DNA of 14,536 nt. It comes from an uncultured Pseudomonadota bacterium. GTDB lineage: Bacteria; Desulfobacterota_B; Binatia; UBA9968. The translations under genes were made by a program, and so were the position numbers. Under the pieces are notes generated by a model. It was given only the letters and a program-made list of their open reading frames with translations. It searched no databases and was not told where the DNA came from. Shown in pieces: positions 6,867 through 14,170 of the stretch (its first letter is position 1; every line of letters begins with the position of its first letter). The stretch covers positions 1 through 14,536 of the forward strand of contig CAMLCX010000068.1 of assembly GCA_946478635.1 (NCBI GenBank), in the 5' to 3' direction.

Positions 6867-6888
6867 GGGCAGACACAGGGGGCTGCCC
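6867..6888. repeat. REP-like stem-loop (GGGCAG / CTGCCC)
   Basis: A perfect 6-base stem, GGGCAG (6867-6872) and CTGCCC (6883-6888), with a 10-base loop ACACAGGGGG, preceded by GATCGCCCGTATTGGCGA. The core resembles the GGCAGACACAGGGG intergenic repeat family common in environmental genomes. It lies between the terminator and the next promoter. The family link is from memory; no second copy is in this window. Confidence 0.45.
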
Positions 6889-6936
6889 TGCATGGAACGC
6901 GATCGAAACCGAATCAATCCGCCAAGAATCTTTCAC

Positions 6937-6965
6937 TTGCCATAGCAAAGTGTGACGCATATGAT
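6937..6965 (+). promoter_or_regulatory. Sigma-70-like promoter for aldolase-ABC operon
   Basis: TTGCCA (6937-6942) and TATGAT (6960-6965) are separated by exactly 17 bases; each hexamer matches consensus at five of six positions. The predicted transcript start near 6972 gives a leader of about 50 bases before the ATG at 7021. It comes after a strong terminator, so it probably drives the four-gene unit 7021-11708. Confidence 0.65.
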
Positions 6966-6972
6966 CCTTTCA

Positions 6973-6994
6973 CCGGCGTCAAATCGACGCCCGG
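6973..6994 (+). promoter_or_regulatory. Hairpin at the 5' end of the operon leader
   Basis: GGCGTC (6975-6980) and GACGCC (6986-6991) form a perfect 6-base stem with loop AAATC; flanking CC/GG can extend it past one bulged base. It begins at the predicted transcript start, so it could act as an mRNA 5' stabiliser or as a DNA dyad operator overlapping the start site. Confidence 0.4.
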
Positions 6995-7020
6995 ATTAAT
7001 TCTTTTTAGGGACAAATTTT

Positions 7021-7755
7021 ATGACCGACGTTTCCAGACTGCGCGAATTGGTCGCGCAATCCTGCCGGGTGCTCGGCAAACTCAATTTGACCAAGGAGCC
7101 GAGCGGGCATGTGAGCGCGCGTGTTCCCGGCGAAGATCGAGTGCTGATCAAGGCGCGCGGTCCGGAGGAATCCGGACTGCGCTTCGTCAGCGGGCGCGAT
7201 ATCATCACCGTCGATTTTCAAGGTAAGAAAGTCGTCGGCGATGACGGCCTGGAAACACCGCAGGAAGTGTTCATTCATACCTGGCTTTATAAGACCCGGC
7301 CGGACGTGCACTGCGTCGTGCACGTTCATCCTTTGACAGTGGTGCTGTTTACGATTTGCGACAAACCCTTGCTGCCTCTCTACGGAGCCTACGATCCGTC
7401 GGGTTTGCGTCTGCTGACCGATGGGCTGGCAACGTATCCGCGCAGCATCACGGTTTCCAATGAACAACTCGGCGAGGAATTTGCCAAAGCCATGGGCAAC
7501 AAGCAGAGCTGTTTGATGCGCGGTCACGGCATCACCACGGCGGGATCCGCCGTCGAAGAAGCCACTTTGACCGCGATCAAGCTGAACGATGCCGCCGAAA
7601 TCAATTATCGCGCTGCGTTGCTCGGCACGCCACGGCCGATCCCGCCTGAAGACATCGAGATTCTTGTCGGCAAAGCGCGCCCCAGCACCCGATCGGTGCA
7701 CGCGAACTCGAACTGGCGCTACTACTGCAAGCTGCTCGACGAAGAGCCCGTCTAG
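7021..7755 (+). CDS. Class II aldolase/adducin-family protein (possible ring-fission-product decarboxylase)
   Basis: A 244-residue cytoplasmic metal-dependent lyase of the class II aldolase/adducin family. Divalent-metal ligands are visible as His101 and His103 in VVHVHPL and His169 in MRGHGI; Glu82 in ETPQEVFIHTWLY occupies the catalytic acid position. Family members include sugar-phosphate aldolases and decarboxylases, such as the CmtD-type enzyme that decarboxylates 2-hydroxy-3-carboxymuconate semialdehyde after extradiol cleavage. With extradiol and Rieske genes upstream, a decarboxylase of a ring-fission product is the more interesting reading, but this is inference. AGGGA at 7008-7012 supports the start. 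It leads a tight operon with an ABC importer (11-base gap), so its substrate may derive from the imported compound. Confidence 0.85.
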   Translation: MTDVSRLRELVAQSCRVLGKLNLTKEPSGHVSARVPGEDRVLIKARGPEESGLRFVSGRDIITVDFQGKKVVGDDGLETPQEVFIHTWLYKTRPDVHCVVHVHPLTVVLFTICDKPLLPLYGAYDPSGLRLLTDGLATYPRSITVSNEQLGEEFAKAMGNKQSCLMRGHGITTAGSAVEEATLTAIKLNDAAEINYRAALLGTPRPIPPEDIEILVGKARPSTRSVHANSNWRYYCKLLDEEPV

Positions 7756-7766
7756 CCTCGACATTC

Positions 7767-8855
7767 ATGGTCCCGGCGGTCCTCGAATTTCGCGGAGTTT
7801 TAAAACGGTTCCAGGCTGTTAACGCTGTCGACGGCGTTAGCTTCGCGATTTTCCCCGGTGAAATTTTTACGCTCCTGGGCCCCTCAGGTTGCGGCAAAAC
7901 GACGACGCTGCGCCTGGCTGCAGGCTTGGAAGAGCCGGATGGCGGCGAGATCTTGATTGATGGCGCACAGGTGGCCGCGCCGGAGCGCGGAGTTTTTTTA
8001 GCGCCGGAAAAGCGCCAGCTCGGCATGGTGTTTCAGTCGTATGCGATCTGGCCGCACCTGACGGTATTCGAAAACGTCGCCTTTCCGCTGCGCGTGCGCC
8101 GGGAGCCAAGCGATTCAATCCGCCAGCGGGTTGCTCAGGTACTCGAGAGCGTCGGGCTTGGCGGTTTGTCGGAGCGCGGCGCCACGCAACTCTCCGGCGG
8201 CCAACAGCAGCGCGTGGCGCTGGCCCGCGCGCTGGTTTATGAGCCGGCGTTATTGCTGCTCGATGAACCGCTTTCCAATCTCGACGCCAAACTGCGCGAA
8301 CAGATGCGCTTCGAGCTGCGCGCGCTGCAACGAAGTCTCCATCTCACGATCCTCTACGTGACCCACGATCAGACCGAAGCCATGACGTTGTCCGATCGTA
8401 TCGCCGTGGTACATCACGGCCGTTTCGAACAGGTGGGAAAGCCGGAAGAAGTCTACGAGAAACCGGCCAACTCCTTCGTCGCCGATTTCCTTGGCCGGAC
8501 CATAGCGCTCGACGGAACGCTAAAAAAAACCGCCGGTGAACATTGGGTGGAACTGGCCGACGGGACGCGCCTCGAAATCAATGCGCACCGTCTCGATTCT
8601 TTGGACGACGGTTCGGCAGTGCGAGTGAGCGCCCGGCCGGAGGATATACAGATCCTGCCCGCGGCACGCCTCGACCGAAACCAGATCGATGCCGTTATCG
8701 AGCAGGTCGACTATCTCGGCGACCGTTTCGAATACCTTGTGCGCGCGGCCGGCGCGCAGCTGGTGTTATGCGCGCCGAAAAGAGAACGCTACAGCCCCGG
8801 TTCCAAGATCCGTCTTTGCATGGAGCCGTCCTGTCTGAGCGTGCAGCCGCGCTGA
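7767..8855 (+). CDS. ABC importer ATP-binding subunit (PotA/FbpC type)
   Basis: A 362-residue ATPase of the iron/polyamine/phosphonate importer class. Walker A is GPSGCGKTT (38-46), the Q-loop lies in MVFQSYAIWPHLTV, the signature is LSGGQQQR (142-149), Walker B is LLLLDEP with Asp166-Glu167, and the H-loop is VTHD with His200. The C-terminal third, from about residue 240, is a TOBE-like regulatory region (SARPEDIQ, then YLGDRFEYLV). All catalytic motifs are intact. The start follows the aldolase stop by 11 bases and has no obvious ribosome site, so translation is probably coupled. It powers the fused permease encoded next. The family does not determine the solute. Confidence 0.93.
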   Translation: MVPAVLEFRGVLKRFQAVNAVDGVSFAIFPGEIFTLLGPSGCGKTTTLRLAAGLEEPDGGEILIDGAQVAAPERGVFLAPEKRQLGMVFQSYAIWPHLTVFENVAFPLRVRREPSDSIRQRVAQVLESVGLGGLSERGATQLSGGQQQRVALARALVYEPALLLLDEPLSNLDAKLREQMRFELRALQRSLHLTILYVTHDQTEAMTLSDRIAVVHHGRFEQVGKPEEVYEKPANSFVADFLGRTIALDGTLKKTAGEHWVELADGTRLEINAHRLDSLDDGSAVRVSARPEDIQILPAARLDRNQIDAVIEQVDYLGDRFEYLVRAAGAQLVLCAPKRERYSPGSKIRLCMEPSCLSVQPR

Positions 8856-8863
8856 AAAATCCG

Positions 8864-10594
8864 ATGAGCACGCATTCCACGCTCGTAGAGATTTCCAGCT
8901 CGCGATTTCGTTGGCGTCCTCATCGCGCGGCGGAGATCTTGATGCTACTTTTTTTCGCCGTCGCCATGGGGCTGCCGTTGCTGTTCTTGATCGCTGGAAG
9001 TTTCAATCTATCGCCTCCTGGCAGGGTGGCGGTGTATGGCCTGGGCAATTGGATCCGCGCCTTTGGCGATGGCGCGACGCTGGACGCCTTGTGGATGAGT
9101 TTTTTGCTATCGGCCGTTCGTTTGGTGCCCGCAATGGCGATCGCGGTGGTATTTGCCTGGTTGATCGCGCGCACGGACATGCCGGGCGGCAACGCTATCG
9201 AATTTATCTGCTGGCTTGCGTTTTTCATTCCCGATTTTCCATTGACGCTCGCCTGGATCTTGTTGCTCGATCCCAATTACGGCTTTTTGAATACGCTCGC
9301 GCGCCAATTGCCGCTCATCGACGGCCCGCTGTTCAATCCCTATAGCTTCTGGGGCATCGTCTGGGTGCACACTTCGGCGGGCGGCATTTGGTTCAAGGTG
9401 ATTCTCTTAACGCCGGTGTTCCGCCGGCTGGGCGCCGCGTTGGAAGAGGCGGCGCGTGTGGCAGGCGCGGATACATTGGCGATGCTCCGCCGCGTGACGC
9501 TGCCGCTGTTGGCGCCGATGATTTTGGCGGTTGCGGTGCTGAGCTTCATTCGCGGTCTCCAGTCGTTCAACACCGAGTTGCTGCTTGGCACGCCGGCGGG
9601 GATCTATGTCTATTCAACGCGCATCTACGATTACATTCGCCGCGAGCCGGCATCCTATGGCGAAGCGACGGCTTTAGGTTCGATCTTTATCATCATTCTC
9701 GGCCTGCTGTTGTTTTTCTATTGGCGTTTTCTCAGCGGCAAGCGAAAGTTCACTGTCGTTACCGGTCAGGGTTATTCCATCGCGCGTGTGAAACTTGGTC
9801 GCTGGCGTTATGCCGCACTGGCGGGCTGTTTACTTTACATCGCCGTGATGACGATTTTGCCGCTGGTCTTTTTAGTCATCGGGTCATTTATGCGCCGCTA
9901 TGGATTTTTTAGCATTACTTCTCCTTTTACTCTGGCGCATTGGCAGAATCTTCTGACCGATCCCATTTTTCTGATCGCGCTGAAGAATAGTTTGATAATC
10001 GCCTCGATCACCACGGTAGGGGGGATCTTCCTCTATTCCAGCGTGGCGTATTTGTTGGTTTCACGCCGCGCCGTCTTTGCGCCGGCTTTGGAAGGACTTT
10101 GCTGGTTGCCGCACGTTCTCCCGGGCATACTGTTGGGCTTGGGAGTGCTATGGCTGTTTCTCGCGACCCCGCTCCGATTCTTTTTTTACGGCACGGTGTG
10201 GGGGATCGCCTTCGCGCTCATGCTGAGCGACAGCCCGGTGGCGACCCAGGCGTTCCGCGCGGGATTTCTTCAACTGGGAGCTGATCTCGAAGAAGCCGCG
10301 CGGGTGACCGGCGCTTCGTGGTGGTACACTTATCGGAAAATTCTGCTGCCGCTGCTCGCCCCGATCGCCGGCGCTGTCGGTTTGATGAATTTCGGCGGCG
10401 CCTTGACCAGCATCAGCACTCCCGTGCTACTTTACAGCCACCAGTCGCGGCCTCTGGCTATCTTATTGCTCGAGTACAGCGTGACCGGCGAGTTGGAACG
10501 CGGCGCCGCGCTCGGATTGCTGATCACCGCAATCATCTGCCTGATGATGCTCGCTGGTCGCAGACTCGGGCTGCGCTTGTCGGGATTGCAATGA
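8864..10594 (+). CDS. ABC importer permease, fused two-domain (FbpB type)
   Basis: A 576-residue inner-membrane protein with two copies of the binding-protein-dependent permease domain. About twelve hydrophobic segments are visible, starting near residue 25 (ILMLLFFAVAMGLPLLFLIA). Two EAA coupling loops are clear: EEAARVAGAD near residue 194 and EEAARVTGAS near 476, each followed by a LPLLAP turn. Such fused permeases are typical of Fe(III), thiamine or 2-aminoethylphosphonate importers. The frame is open upstream to 8543, but that stretch lies inside the ATPase gene in another frame and looks non-coding; the ATG at 8864, eight bases after the ATPase stop, gives a sensible short cytoplasmic N-terminus. 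No strong ribosome site is seen, in keeping with coupling. Confidence 0.9.
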   Translation: MSTHSTLVEISSSRFRWRPHRAAEILMLLFFAVAMGLPLLFLIAGSFNLSPPGRVAVYGLGNWIRAFGDGATLDALWMSFLLSAVRLVPAMAIAVVFAWLIARTDMPGGNAIEFICWLAFFIPDFPLTLAWILLLDPNYGFLNTLARQLPLIDGPLFNPYSFWGIVWVHTSAGGIWFKVILLTPVFRRLGAALEEAARVAGADTLAMLRRVTLPLLAPMILAVAVLSFIRGLQSFNTELLLGTPAGIYVYSTRIYDYIRREPASYGEATALGSIFIIILGLLLFFYWRFLSGKRKFTVVTGQGYSIARVKLGRWRYAALAGCLLYIAVMTILPLVFLVIGSFMRRYGFFSITSPFTLAHWQNLLTDPIFLIALKNSLIIASITTVGGIFLYSSVAYLLVSRRAVFAPALEGLCWLPHVLPGILLGLGVLWLFLATPLRFFFYGTVWGIAFALMLSDSPVATQAFRAGFLQLGADLEEAARVTGASWWYTYRKILLPLLAPIAGAVGLMNFGGALTSISTPVLLYSHQSRPLAILLLEYSVTGELERGAALGLLITAIICLMMLAGRRLGLRLSGLQ

Positions 10595-10616
10595 GCGACG
10601 CCGAATTGGAGGATAT

Positions 10617-11708
10617 ATGCGAACGATCGTAACGTTTCTTATATTGGTTGCGTGGGTCGCGCCGACTTTGGCGCAAACCAAGGCAAGCGACAAAGAATGG
10701 AGCGCCCTGGTGGACGCCGCCAAGAAAGAGGGCAAGGTGGTGGTGGCCGGCTCGCCTGATCCGGTCATGCGCAACGAGATCATTCCGAAATTCAAAGAGC
10801 GCTATGGCATTGGCATCGAGTTGCTCGCCGGGCGCTCGAGCGAAATCAGCGCGCGCGTGAAAACCGAGCGCGCATCGGGAATCTATAGTATCGACGTGTA
10901 TCTCGCCGGGCCGGACACCACGGCAGTCACGCTGTACGGCGAAAAAATAATCGATCCACTCAGGCCGTTGCTCATCATGCCGGAGGTGGCCGACGGCGCG
11001 AAGTGGAAGCTTGGCAAGATCTGGTTTGCCGATCCTGAAGAGCGTTATGCGGTGCGTGCGTTTAGCAGCGTGGCGACTTTTCTGTTCATCAATACGGATC
11101 ATGTGAAACCGGAAGAGATGCGCACCGCGAAAGATCTGCTCAACCCGAAGTGGCGCGGCAAGATTTCCTCGGAAGATCCGACGACCACGGGCTCGGGGTC
11201 AAATGCCGCGGCAAGATTCTATCATGATCTCGGCGAAGACTTCGTGCGCAAACTCTACATCGAGCAAAAAACCGTGCGCACGCGTGAGCGCCGGCAGATG
11301 TCGGACTGGCTCGCGCGCGGCACCCAGCCGATTTGCTTGAATTGCCGCGAAGACGACGTGCGCCCGCTGGTCAAAGAGGGCTTCAAGATTCTTGAAATGT
11401 TTGAGCTCGTCGATATGCCGGGTTCGATCAATGGTTCGCCCTGGATGCTCACCGTTGCCAATCGGGCGCCAAATCCAAAAGCCGCGCAATTGTTCGCCAA
11501 CTGGATTCTCTCCAGAGAAGGTTTGGGAATTTATGCGCGCGGGTACGGTTCGGTGAGCATGCGCACGGACATCGACGAGTCCAATCTCAATCCGGGCAAT
11601 TTGCCGAAGAAGGGCGTCAAGTATTTTGACGATACCGATTGGAATTGGATCGTCACCGGTCGGCACGAGTATCGGAACAAGGTTTGGCAGGTATTAAAGG
11701 GGAAATAG
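10617..11708 (+). CDS. ABC importer periplasmic solute-binding protein (family 1, Fe(III)/AEP-like)
   Basis: A 363-residue extracellular solute-binding protein with a Sec signal peptide (MRTIVTFLILVAWVAPTLA, likely cut before QTKAS). The mature part has the family-1 layout: KEGKVVVAGSPDP near the N-terminus, IPKFKERYGI, then FLFINTDHVKP and LLNPKWRGKIS, and a C-terminal ANWILSREG. It should deliver solute to the fused permease upstream; the start is 22 bases after the permease stop with GGAGG at 10608-10612. The order ATPase-permease-binding protein is the reverse of the common afuABC order. Homologues bind Fe(III), thiamine, polyamines or aminoethylphosphonate. The co-transcribed lyase makes an organic acid plausible, but the ligand is not readable. 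Confidence 0.88.
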   Translation: MRTIVTFLILVAWVAPTLAQTKASDKEWSALVDAAKKEGKVVVAGSPDPVMRNEIIPKFKERYGIGIELLAGRSSEISARVKTERASGIYSIDVYLAGPDTTAVTLYGEKIIDPLRPLLIMPEVADGAKWKLGKIWFADPEERYAVRAFSSVATFLFINTDHVKPEEMRTAKDLLNPKWRGKISSEDPTTTGSGSNAAARFYHDLGEDFVRKLYIEQKTVRTRERRQMSDWLARGTQPICLNCREDDVRPLVKEGFKILEMFELVDMPGSINGSPWMLTVANRAPNPKAAQLFANWILSREGLGIYARGYGSVSMRTDIDESNLNPGNLPKKGVKYFDDTDWNWIVTGRHEYRNKVWQVLKGK

Positions 11709-11709
11709 C

Positions 11710-11835
11710 CGTTCCAAACGTTCAAAACGTTCAAGCCGTTCGGATGGCATCGATTTCGGTTTCATTTACCATCCGAAAAACCTCCGAGGATCAAACGTCT
11801 TGAGCGATTTGAACGTCTTGAACTTTTTGAACTCT
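11710..11835. repeat. Inverted pair of 9-base tandem repeat arrays
   Basis: The left arm is four in-phase 9-mers from 11710: CGTTCCAAA, CGTTCAAAA, CGTTCAAGC, CGTTCGGAT. The right arm is four 9-mers from 11800: TTGAGCGAT, TTGAACGTC, TTGAACTTT, TTGAACTCT, preceded by TCAAACGTC. The arms are near reverse complements; the core TTCGGATGG (11739-11747) pairs perfectly with CCATCCGAA (11769-11777) across a 21-base loop. The whole fills the spacer between the binding-protein gene and the NMT1-like gene and could fold as one long stem. Confidence 0.7.
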
Positions 11836-11857
11836 TTAGCAAACAGAAAGGAAACTC

Positions 11858-12790
11858 ATGGCAAAAAAAATCAGAATTCACTATCGCGCGCCGAGTCATG
11901 TACCGTTGTGGAAGGTGATGGAGGAATGCGGCTTTCTCAGCAAACACGGACTGGAAATGGAGATGGGATCGTTGGAAGGACAGCGCAAGCGTGCCGCTGA
12001 AGGCCTGAAGGCCGGCGATCTCGACGTGGTTTCTGGCAATCACCATAATCTGTACGCGCGCAAAGCGCTCAACGGCGATCCCTACGTGCATATCGCCCAG
12101 AGCAACAATTCATGGCGCGAAAACTTTTTGGTCTGCGGCAAAGGCGTCAATGGTTTGCAAGATCTCAAAGGCAAAAAAGTGGTGATGGACGACTTCGACG
12201 GTCACACCGGACTCAACGTCTGGCTCTATCTCAAGCAGCATGGGCTGGAAGAAGGGCGCGATGTTGAATTAGTCGAAAACGGCAAAAAGGGCGCCGAGCG
12301 CGCGCGGGAGGTCACCGAAGGTAAGTATGACGCCAGCTTTATCCGCGCCGTGGATCGACTTCGCGCGCTGAAATTCGGCGCCAAAATCATCGAGCTGCCG
12401 TCCATGGCGATGATCGAAGGGGTGACGCTGACCACGACCACAACCTACGTGAACAATCATGAGGAAGAATGTCGCGGGTTGATCATGGCGTTGGTCGACG
12501 GTATCCACTTCTACAAAACCAATAAAGCCGACACATTGAAGGTCGTGCAAAAGCACTGTTCAGACCTGCTCAAGATGCACGGCGACGAGGAGTGGGACTG
12601 CTTTTACGAAAACCAAGCGGCGTCGCTGGAAAGCGCGCCTTATCCGTCCATCGAAGCGATTCAAAATGTCTTCGCGCTCGCGGTGAAACGCGCTCCGGAA
12701 ATCAAAGAATACAATCCACTCGCGCTGTGGGATTTGCACTACGTCAAAGATATCGATGACAGCGGCTATATCAGGAAGCTGTATAACTGA
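11858..12790 (+). CDS. NMT1/THI5-like periplasmic-binding-fold protein without signal peptide
   Basis: A 310-residue protein of the NMT1/THI5-like binding-protein fold (PBP type 2). Typical features are IHYRAPSHVPLWKVMEE (lobe 1 start), FLSKHGLEMEM, GLKAGDLDVVSGNHHNLYA, then NGLQDLKGKKVVMDD, with the second lobe from about residue 110. The start is unusual for a binding protein: MAKKIRIHYRA goes straight into the first beta strand with no signal peptide or lipobox, and AAGGAA at 11848-11853 supports this ATG. It is therefore predicted cytoplasmic. Cytoplasmic members of this fold include THI5-type enzymes and 4,5-dihydroxyphthalate decarboxylase, so an enzyme or ligand sensor is possible beside phthalate-type oxygenase genes. 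That is inference; no catalytic motif could be assigned. Confidence 0.75.
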   Translation: MAKKIRIHYRAPSHVPLWKVMEECGFLSKHGLEMEMGSLEGQRKRAAEGLKAGDLDVVSGNHHNLYARKALNGDPYVHIAQSNNSWRENFLVCGKGVNGLQDLKGKKVVMDDFDGHTGLNVWLYLKQHGLEEGRDVELVENGKKGAERAREVTEGKYDASFIRAVDRLRALKFGAKIIELPSMAMIEGVTLTTTTTYVNNHEEECRGLIMALVDGIHFYKTNKADTLKVVQKHCSDLLKMHGDEEWDCFYENQAASLESAPYPSIEAIQNVFALAVKRAPEIKEYNPLALWDLHYVKDIDDSGYIRKLYN

Positions 12791-12925
12791 TCTGATTCTA
12801 AAAAGAGCGTTGTTTCGGTGCTGTCATGAGAGCGCGTGTCGGTGAGGACGCGTGGGAGGGACGACCGGCCCATACGATTCGCCCTCATAGGTACAATTGC
12901 GCTGGTACCGCAGCCTGAAGACGAC

Positions 12926-12961
12926 TTGAACGTTTTGACCGGTTGGAACTTTTTGAACCCT
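12926..12961 (+). repeat. 9-base degenerate tandem repeat (TTGAACnnn, four units)
   Basis: Four 9-mers in phase, TTGAACGTT, TTGACCGGT, TGGAACTTT and TTGAACCCT, end 22 bases before the next ATG. Unit sequence and period match the right arm of the array at 11800-11835, which likewise ends 22 bases before a start codon. The rest of the 193-base spacer has only a weak GGTAC/GTACC dyad at 12890-12909. Confidence 0.65.
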
Positions 12962-12983
12962 ACATGATTGCCTCGGAGGATTG

Positions 12984-14051
12984 ATGACCACGAGCCCGCA
13001 GCCGATTAATCTCTTCGAATTCGAAGATGTTGCCAAGGAGCGTTTGCCGAAGGAAGAATACGACTACATCGCCGGCGGCGCCACCGATGAGATCAGCATC
13101 GACCGCAATCGCCGCGCCTACGCATCGTGGGCGCTGCGCCCGCGGGTCTTGCGCAACGTGAGCACGCTCGATCTTTCCACCACCGTCCTGGGAACTAGAG
13201 TGAACCTGCCGGTGATGATCGCGCCTTGCGGGGCTCACAGGCGCGCCCATCCGGACGGCGAGCTCGCGACCTATCGCGCCGCAACCGCCTGCGGCACGGT
13301 GCTTGCCGTGAGCGCAAATTCCAACACATCTTTCGAAGACCTGGCGAAATCAGCCAAGGGCCATCTCTGGGTGCAGATGTATCCGTTCCGCGACAAAGAG
13401 ATGACCAAAGACTGGCTCAAGCGCTCCAGAGACAATGGCTACGAGGCGGTGGTCGTCACCCTCGATTCCCAATGGCCGCCCAAGCGCGAGCGCAACATTC
13501 GCAACAACTACCGGCGCACCCGGGGTATCAACTATCCAAAGACAGGCGCTGAAACGCCGCGGCCCGCGGGTCGCGCGGGTGAGGGCTCGGATCCCGCCGC
13601 GACATGGCAAGATCTCGAATGGATCAAAGCCGCGGCCGGATTGCCGGTCCTTGCCAAAGGCATTATGACCGGCGAAGACGTGGAGCTGTGCATCGAAGCG
13701 GGCGCCGACGGAGTGATCGTTTCCAATCACGGCGGCCGGCATCTGGATAACACCCTGGCCACGGTCGAAGTTTTGCCCGAAGCGGTGGCGGCGGCGAAAG
13801 GCAAACTGGAAGTCTATCTGGACGGCGGCATTCGGCGCGGCGCCGACGTTGTCAAAGCGATCGCTCTGGGAGCCAAAGCCGTTTTCATCGGCCGGCCGCT
13901 CTTTTGGGGACTCGCCGTCGACGGGGAGAAGGGCGTGGTTCGCGTTTTGGAAATTCTCCGCGAAGAAATCGAAATCACCATGGCCAAGTGCGGCCGGCCG
14001 ACGATTGCGAGCATCGATTCCACCGTCGTCGTCAAAGCTCCACCGCTATAA
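12984..14051 (+). CDS. FMN-dependent 2-hydroxyacid oxidase/dehydrogenase
   Basis: A 355-residue TIM-barrel flavoprotein of the glycolate oxidase/lactate/mandelate dehydrogenase family, which oxidises 2-hydroxyacids to 2-oxoacids. Expected active-site residues are all visible: Tyr28 in YDYIAGGATDE, Tyr133 in VQMYPF, Asp161 and Arg168 in LDSQWPPKRERN, Lys225 in VLAKGIMTGED, and His249 with Arg252 in SNHGGRHLD. The phosphate-binding end is YLDGGIRRGADVVKA and FIGRPLFWGL. Length is normal and no membrane insert is evident, so it is probably soluble. A TTG directly precedes the ATG; the ATG at 12984 is preferred because GGAGG at 12975-12979 is then four bases away. Substrate is unknown; an aryl-2-hydroxyacid would link it to the split TPP decarboxylase at the left edge. 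Confidence 0.92.
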   Translation: MTTSPQPINLFEFEDVAKERLPKEEYDYIAGGATDEISIDRNRRAYASWALRPRVLRNVSTLDLSTTVLGTRVNLPVMIAPCGAHRRAHPDGELATYRAATACGTVLAVSANSNTSFEDLAKSAKGHLWVQMYPFRDKEMTKDWLKRSRDNGYEAVVVTLDSQWPPKRERNIRNNYRRTRGINYPKTGAETPRPAGRAGEGSDPAATWQDLEWIKAAAGLPVLAKGIMTGEDVELCIEAGADGVIVSNHGGRHLDNTLATVEVLPEAVAAAKGKLEVYLDGGIRRGADVVKAIALGAKAVFIGRPLFWGLAVDGEKGVVRVLEILREEIEITMAKCGRPTIASIDSTVVVKAPPL

Positions 14052-14129
14052 TATTCGCTGCTCGATGAACCTTTTGTCCGCTTGCGGTTACCTACCTTTC
14101 ACAACGCCGCTCACGGTCAACCCTGAAAC

Positions 14130-14170
14130 GGGCACGAGACATCCAGAGGTGAAAGCCTGGGATCGTGCCC
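14130..14170. other. Stem-loop downstream of FMN oxidase gene
   Basis: GGGCACGA (14130-14137) and TCGTGCCC (14163-14170) form a perfect 8-base stem with a 25-base loop, about 80 bases after the stop codon. There is no T run, so it is not a canonical intrinsic terminator; it could protect the mRNA 3' end or belong to an unrecognised repeat. Confidence 0.45.

Noticed and set aside
7006..7764. Long minus-strand open frame (252 codons) covering the class II aldolase gene
   Set aside because: It is fully antisense to a gene with intact catalytic motifs, a good promoter and a ribosome site. Its composition (many R, H, Q, A) is that of a mirror frame in GC-rich coding DNA.
8543..8863. Upstream extension of the permease reading frame
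   Set aside because: It overlaps the ATPase C-terminus in another frame and encodes an Arg/Pro-rich sequence without homology features; the ATG at 8864 gives a normal permease.
11710..11835. CRISPR-like array
   Set aside because: Units are 9 bases with no spacers and no cas genes nearby, so it is a degenerate tandem/inverted repeat and not CRISPR.
13464..13493. Apparent loss of the substrate-binding Arg in the FMN enzyme (DSQW in place of DTPR)
   Set aside because: Counting from the conserved Asp161, the active-site Arg is seven residues on (Arg168, equivalent to glycolate oxidase Arg164) and is present; the DTPR Arg is a different residue.
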